Source: Desulfofundulus kuznetsovii DSM 6115
GTDB lineage: Bacteria; Bacillota; Desulfotomaculia; Desulfotomaculales; Desulfovirgulaceae
Reading direction: 5' to 3'
DNA: 64,000 nt
Assembly: GCF_000214705.1 (NCBI RefSeq)
Contig: NC_015573.1
Span: 1,325,001-1,389,000, forward strand
This document shows positions 59,749 to 64,000 of this stretch, in pieces (position 1 is the first letter of the stretch; the number at the start of each line of letters is the position of its first letter). The notes under the pieces were generated by a model. It was not told where the DNA came from. It ran no database searches and saw only the letters and a list, made by a program, of their open reading frames with translations. The position numbers were made by a program, and so were the translations under genes.

Positions 59749-60864
59749 GTGAAACTCTATGAATATATGGGCAAGGAGCTTTTTGCCCGCTACGGTTTGA
59801 CCGTACCCCGGGGTAAGATGGTCACCTCCCCGGATGAAGCGGCGGCAGTAGCGGCGGAAATCGGGGCACCGGTGGTAATCAAGTCCCAGGTGCTTTCGGG
59901 TAAGCGGGGTAAGGGAGGCGGGATTAAGTTTGCCGATACCCCGGAAGAGGCCCGCGAGGCAGCTGCCCAGGTTCTGGGCATGACGGTTCAGGGCCTGAAA
60001 GTAGAAATGGTCCTGGTGGAAGAAAAGCTGGCCATCGATCATGAGTTTTATGTGGCCATTACCGTAGACGGGGCAGCCAAAGCACCGGTTTTAATTGCCT
60101 CCGCCCAGGGCGGCATGGATATTGAAGAGGTCCCCGATGAATTTATCATCAAGGAACACCTGGATGTCTGCCTGGGTATCCAGCCCTATTTGTGCCGGGA
60201 AGTTTGCCGCCGGTTGGGTCTGACGGGCGCGGTGGCCAAGGAATTTGGCCGTTTGTTGCCTACCCTTTACCGTATTTTCCGGGAGAAGGACGCCGAGCTG
60301 GTAGAGATCAACCCGCTGGTGTTGAGCGGCGAAAAATTAATTGCCGCCGATGCCAAGGTGACTATCGATGACGAGGCCCTGTACCGGCAAAAGGATCTGC
60401 CCGTAGTGGATGACCGTACCGAGGCCGAACGGCAGGCCCACGCCCTGGGGCTCTCTTACGTTCAGCTGGATGGGAATATTGCTGTTATGGCAAATGGTGC
60501 CGGCATTACCATGGGTACCCTGGATATCATCCAGCATTACGGCGGTGCGCCAGCCAATTTCCTGGATGCCGGCGGCGGCACCGGGATGGAGGCCACAGCC
60601 AAAGCATTAGAGATCCTTCTTTCCACCAACCCACGGGTGATCTTCATTAACATCTTTGGGGGCATTACCCGGTGTGATGATGTGGCCAGGGCACTGGTCA
60701 AGGTGAAGCAGGAGAAGGGAATCAATGTTCCGGTAGTCATTCGTCTAGTTGGTACCAATGAAGAAGAGGGTGTACGCATCCTCAGGGAAAATGGCATTGA
60801 AGCCTACAGAATTATGCATGAGGCTGCGGCCAAGGCTGTAGAACTGGCCAGGGCCCAGGGTTAA
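59749..60864 (+). CDS. sucC: Succinyl-CoA synthetase (ADP-forming) beta subunit
   Basis: ATP-grasp subunit of succinate-CoA ligase, equivalent to mmcD of Pelotomaculum. Canonical features: MGKELFARYGLTVPRG, KRGKGGGIKFADTPEEA, LVEINPLV, GNIAVMANGAGITMGTLDII (from about residue 243), GGGTGMEATAKALEILL and FINIFGGITRCDDVA. 371 residues. In propionate oxidation it converts succinyl-CoA to succinate with substrate-level phosphorylation. Much more typical than the SucC-like protein of the 46-55 kb cluster. GTG start. Confidence 0.93.
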   Translation: MKLYEYMGKELFARYGLTVPRGKMVTSPDEAAAVAAEIGAPVVIKSQVLSGKRGKGGGIKFADTPEEAREAAAQVLGMTVQGLKVEMVLVEEKLAIDHEFYVAITVDGAAKAPVLIASAQGGMDIEEVPDEFIIKEHLDVCLGIQPYLCREVCRRLGLTGAVAKEFGRLLPTLYRIFREKDAELVEINPLVLSGEKLIAADAKVTIDDEALYRQKDLPVVDDRTEAERQAHALGLSYVQLDGNIAVMANGAGITMGTLDIIQHYGGAPANFLDAGGGTGMEATAKALEILLSTNPRVIFINIFGGITRCDDVARALVKVKQEKGINVPVVIRLVGTNEEEGVRILRENGIEAYRIMHEAAAKAVELARAQG

Positions 60865-60896
60865 AGGCACCCTCGATAAGGAAGGAGCGGTCAGGA

Positions 60897-61763
60897 GTGG
60901 CCATTATAGTTGATGAAAAAACCAATGTTCTGGTTCAGGGGATAACGGGTAACCAGGGCACGTTTCATACCAAGCAGATGCTGGCCTATGGAACACGGAT
61001 TGTCGCCGGGGTTTCCCCAGGCAAGGGCGGCCAGAAGGTGGAAGGGGTTCCCGTGTATGATACCGTGGCTGCGGCCATGGAAAACCATCAAATTGATGCC
61101 TCCGTGCTTTTCATTCCGGCTCCCTTTGCCAAAGATGCCGCTTTTGAAGCCATTGCCGCCGGGGTGCGGGTTGTGGTCATTATTACCGAGCATATTCCCG
61201 TCCATGATGAACTGGAGATCATTGCTTTTGCCCGGCGACGGGGCACAATAGTGATTGGCCCTAATACCTTTGGGATTGTTTCCTCGGGACGGTGCAAAAT
61301 TGGCATTCCACCCAATCAGTTCTTCGTGCCGGGCCACATTGGTGTAGTGGCGCGCAGCGGCACCCTGACCTACGAGATCGTGGCCAATCTAACAGCCAAC
61401 GGTTTAGGACAGTCGACGGTGGTCGGACTGGGTGGTGACCGGGTGGTTGGTTTGTCCTTTGTGGATGTTTTGGAGAAATTCGAAAAGGATCCGGAAACCA
61501 GGGCCGTGGTGCTGGTAGGTGAAATTGGGGGGAATGCGGAGGAAGAGGCTTCCCTGTTCATCAAGAAAATGACCAAGCCCGTGGTGGCCTATATTGCCGG
61601 GAAGAGCGCTCCTCCCGGAAAACGCATGGGCCATGCCGGGGCAATCATTGAGCGGGGGAAGGGTACCTTTGAGGGCAAGGTACAGGCACTGACGGCTGCC
61701 GGTGCCCGGGTGGCTACCCTGCCTTTCGAGGTACCCGGGTTGATTAAGGAAGCTCTAGGCTGA
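60897..61763 (+). CDS. sucD: Succinyl-CoA synthetase alpha subunit
   Basis: CoA-binding, phosphohistidine subunit (mmcE of Pelotomaculum). Landmarks: [75 protein letters not shown] and [13 protein letters not shown] with the phospho-His. 288 residues, GTG start behind GGAGCGGTCAGGA, 32 bp after sucC. Confidence 0.93.
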   Translation: MAIIVDEKTNVLVQGITGNQGTFHTKQMLAYGTRIVAGVSPGKGGQKVEGVPVYDTVAAAMENHQIDASVLFIPAPFAKDAAFEAIAAGVRVVVIITEHIPVHDELEIIAFARRRGTIVIGPNTFGIVSSGRCKIGIPPNQFFVPGHIGVVARSGTLTYEIVANLTANGLGQSTVVGLGGDRVVGLSFVDVLEKFEKDPETRAVVLVGEIGGNAEEEASLFIKKMTKPVVAYIAGKSAPPGKRMGHAGAIIERGKGTFEGKVQALTAAGARVATLPFEVPGLIKEALG

Positions 61764-61783
61764 GTCTTTAAGGGGGGAGATGG

Positions 61784-63454
61784 ATGTTCGAAAAGGAAAA
61801 GCTGGAAAGCATCCGGGTGTCGGCCAAGGAATACCGGGAGCGGCTGGAAGCCCAGGTGAAAAAAAGACCGGAGAGGCAGGCCGGGTTTGCTACCGATTCG
61901 GGTATTGAAATCAAGACCCTGTATACTCCGGAGGATATAGCTGATCTTGATTACGAACGGGACCTCGGATTTCCGGGTTCCTACCCCTTTACCCGGGGAG
62001 TGCAGCCCAACATGTACCGGGGCCGGTTGTGGACCATGCGCCAGTATGCCGGCTTCGGTACAGCCGAAGAAACCAACGCCCGTTTCCGCTACCTGCTGGA
62101 ACAGGGACAGACTGGTTTGAGCGTAGCCTTTGACCTGCCCACCCAAATTGGTTATGATTCGGATCATCCCCTGGCCCGGGGCGAGGTGGGCAAGGTAGGG
62201 GTAGCCATTGATTCCTTAGAGGATATGGAAACCCTGTTCGAGGGCATTCCCCTGGACAAGGTGAGCACCTCCATGACCATTAATTCCCCGGCCGCCATCC
62301 TGCTGGCCATGTATATTGCCGTGGCGGAAAAGCAGGGAGTTACTCCCGACAAGCTCAACGGGACCATCCAAAATGATATCTTAAAAGAATACATTGCCAG
62401 GGGAACCTATATTTTTCCGCCCGGTCCATCCATGCGCCTGATTACCGATGTCTTTGCCTATTGTTCCAAGAATGTTCCCAACTGGAACACCATCAGCATC
62501 AGCGGCTACCATATCCGGGAGGCCGGTTCCACGGCGGTGCAGGAAGTGGCCTTTACCCTGGCCGACGGGATTGCCTATGTCCAGGCGGCCATTGATGCCG
62601 GCTTGAATGTGGACGATTTTGCTCCCCGCCTATCCTTCTTCTTTAACGCCCACCTGAACTTTTTCGAGGAAATTGCCAAGTTCCGGGCGGCCAGGCGGCT
62701 TTGGGCCAAGATCATGAGGGAGCGGTTTGGTGCCAAGAATCCCCGCTCCTGGATGCTGCGCTTCCATACCCAAACGGCAGGCTGCAGCCTGACGGCCCAG
62801 CAGCCTATGGTAAACATCATGCGTACCGCCTTTGAGGCCCTGAGTGCAGTGCTGGGCGGCACCCAGTCCCTGCACACCAACTCTTACGACGAAGCCCTGG
62901 CCCTGCCCAGCGACGAGTCGGTGCTCATAGCCCTGCGCACCCAGCAGGTAATCGGTTATGAAATTGGCGTTACCGATACGGTGGATCCCCTGGGCGGTTC
63001 GTACTATATTGAAAGCCTGACCAATGAAATTGAAGAAAAGGCCATGGCTTATATTAAGAAAATTGACGAGCTGGGCGGTGCTCCCGAGGCGATTGAATTT
63101 ATGCAGAAAGAAATTAAGGACAGCGCCTACCGCTATCAGATGGACATTGAAAGCGGCAAAAAGGTGGTTATTGGTATTAACAAATTCCAGATGGAGTATG
63201 AAAAGCCCAAAAATTTGTTAAAAGTGGACCCGGCAGTAGCGGAACGCCAGACGGCCAAGCTGCAGGCATTGAAGGCCCGCCGGGATAACCAGAAAGTGAA
63301 GCAGGTATTAAACAACCTGCGGGAAGCGGCATCCACCAAGGAAAACTTAATGCCCCTGTTTATTGACGCCGTAAAAGCTTATGCCACCCTGGGAGAAATT
63401 TGCGACACCCTGCGGGAAGTCTTTGGCGAGTATCGCCAGCAAATTGTCTTTTAA
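61784..63454 (+). CDS. mmcF: Methylmalonyl-CoA mutase, catalytic (large) subunit
   Basis: Adenosylcobalamin-dependent isomerisation of succinyl-CoA and (R)-methylmalonyl-CoA; this subunit carries the TIM barrel and the next gene the B12 domain. Landmarks: [122 protein letters not shown], and [10 protein letters not shown]. 556 residues is the normal size for a split mutase. ATG with GGGGGGAGATGG upstream. Confidence 0.96.
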   Translation: MFEKEKLESIRVSAKEYRERLEAQVKKRPERQAGFATDSGIEIKTLYTPEDIADLDYERDLGFPGSYPFTRGVQPNMYRGRLWTMRQYAGFGTAEETNARFRYLLEQGQTGLSVAFDLPTQIGYDSDHPLARGEVGKVGVAIDSLEDMETLFEGIPLDKVSTSMTINSPAAILLAMYIAVAEKQGVTPDKLNGTIQNDILKEYIARGTYIFPPGPSMRLITDVFAYCSKNVPNWNTISISGYHIREAGSTAVQEVAFTLADGIAYVQAAIDAGLNVDDFAPRLSFFFNAHLNFFEEIAKFRAARRLWAKIMRERFGAKNPRSWMLRFHTQTAGCSLTAQQPMVNIMRTAFEALSAVLGGTQSLHTNSYDEALALPSDESVLIALRTQQVIGYEIGVTDTVDPLGGSYYIESLTNEIEEKAMAYIKKIDELGGAPEAIEFMQKEIKDSAYRYQMDIESGKKVVIGINKFQMEYEKPKNLLKVDPAVAERQTAKLQALKARRDNQKVKQVLNNLREAASTKENLMPLFIDAVKAYATLGEICDTLREVFGEYRQQIVF

Positions 63455-63472
63455 GGCAAGGAGGGGAGATAG

Positions 63473-63898
63473 ATGAGTGAACGGCCCATTCGGGTCCTGG
63501 TGGCCAAACCGGGCCTGGACGGTCATGACCGGGGGGCCAAGGTTATTGCCCAGGCCCTGCGGGATGCCGGAATGGAAGTTATTTATACCGGATTGCGGCA
63601 GACTCCCGAGCAAATTGTGGAAGCAGCCCTCCAGGAGGATGTGCAGGTGGTGGGCTTGAGCATTCTCTCCGGCGCGCACATGCACCTCTTCCCGGCGGTG
63701 GTGGAGGGATTGCGGGCCCAGGGAGCTGATGACATACTGGTGGTGGGTGGGGGGATCATCCCCGACGAGGATATTCCCCTCTTGAAGGAAGCGGGGATCG
63801 CGGAAATTTTTGGCCCCGGCACCCCCACAACGGAGATTATCCGCTTTATCCGGGAGGAAGTGGCGAAAAGGACCCAGAAGGAGGAGGAAAAACAGTGA
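63473..63898 (+). CDS. mmcG: Methylmalonyl-CoA mutase, B12-binding (small) subunit
   Basis: Cobalamin-binding flavodoxin-like domain with the DxHxxG motif ([11 protein letters not shown], lower-ligand His), SILSGAH and [10 protein letters not shown]. 141 residues, standard for the separate C-terminal chain. ATG behind GGAGGGGAGAT, 18 bp after the large subunit. Its stop overlaps the epimerase start by 3 bp. Confidence 0.95.
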   Translation: MSERPIRVLVAKPGLDGHDRGAKVIAQALRDAGMEVIYTGLRQTPEQIVEAALQEDVQVVGLSILSGAHMHLFPAVVEGLRAQGADDILVVGGGIIPDEDIPLLKEAGIAEIFGPGTPTTEIIRFIREEVAKRTQKEEEKQ

Positions 63899-64000
63899 TC
63901 GGGATCAAAAAAATCGATCACATCGGCATTGCCGTTAAGGATCTGGCTAAAGCCATTGAGTTTTACGAGGGCCTTTTAGGGTTGAAGGTGACAGGCACCG
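63895..64000 (+). CDS. mmcH: Methylmalonyl-CoA epimerase, N-terminal part (3' end outside window)
   Basis: Interconverts (R)- and (S)-methylmalonyl-CoA. The 35 visible residues, from a GTG at 63895, read as the start of a VOC/glyoxalase-fold epimerase: [22 protein letters not shown], with the metal-binding His in DHIGIAV, followed by LLGLKV. It overlaps the B12 subunit gene by 4 bp. The rest lies beyond the window. Confidence 0.88.
   Translation, partial: MIGIKKIDHIGIAVKDLAKAIEFYEGLLGLKVTGT

Overview
The window looks like chromosome of a moderately GC-rich, spore-forming, anaerobic Firmicute of the Desulfotomaculum/Desulfofundulus/Pelotomaculum type. The evidence is a spoVK gene, Firmicute housekeeping gene order (gmk-rpoZ-coaBC-priA-def-fmt-rsmB-rlmN, prpC-prkC-rsgA-rpe, miaB/ymcA-mutS-mutL-miaA-hfq), frequent TTG and GTG starts behind strong GGAGG-type ribosome sites, and at the right end a methylmalonyl-CoA cluster in the order known as mmcA-mmcH in Pelotomaculum thermopropionicum. 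The genus is inferred from gene content, not from a marker comparison.

Positions 1-32,500 are mostly plus-strand housekeeping: nucleotide and CoA metabolism, replication restart, formyl-Met processing, rRNA modification, then a cell-envelope signalling block (two FHA proteins, PP2C phosphatase, RodA-type SEDS protein, class B PBP, PASTA kinase) running into rsgA, rpe and a 40-residue zinc ribbon. An orphan cheW, an ABC-class ATPase, a YmcA-like protein, miaB and mutS follow. A hydantoinase-family protein and a histone-deacetylase-family protein sit between mutS and mutL; an RsmJ-like methyltransferase, miaA and hfq close the block. Two small minus-strand regulators lie at 1,714-2,591.

Positions 32,486-35,793 are minus-strand: a LysR regulator overlapping a PLP-dependent methionine gamma-lyase-family gene, then spoVK. 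From 36,078 comes an accessory carboxylate region: a DcuS/CitA-type sensor kinase and response regulator, a TRAP binding lipoprotein, an insertion sequence, then a complete TRAP transporter (dctP, dctQ, dctM) and a sigma-54 activator. Behind a well-formed -24/-12 promoter lies an apparent operon: CitE-like acyl-CoA lyase, SucC/SucD-like acyl-CoA ligase, MmgE/PrpD-family protein, FrhB-like iron-sulfur flavoprotein, and an SdhA/FrdA flavoprotein with an SdhB-like subunit that has lost every 3Fe-4S ligand. No membrane anchor gene accompanies these. Together they look like an import, activation, cleavage and redox module for a di- or tricarboxylic acid; the substrate is not determined by the sequence. 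This is the best candidate in the window for an undescribed system.

After a DUF1847 gene and lexA (minus strand, with a near-consensus SOS box) comes the mmc block: mmcA (Rossmann-like domain + PAS + sigma-54 AAA+ + Fis HTH), a second -24/-12 promoter, two-subunit class I fumarase, succinyl-CoA synthetase, methylmalonyl-CoA mutase catalytic and B12 subunits, and the start of methylmalonyl-CoA epimerase, cut by the window end. These enzymes interconvert methylmalonyl-CoA, succinyl-CoA, succinate, fumarate and malate, the core of anaerobic propionate oxidation or formation. TTAGAA repeats occur upstream of both mmcA and mmcB. No rRNA, tRNA, CRISPR array or prophage was seen.
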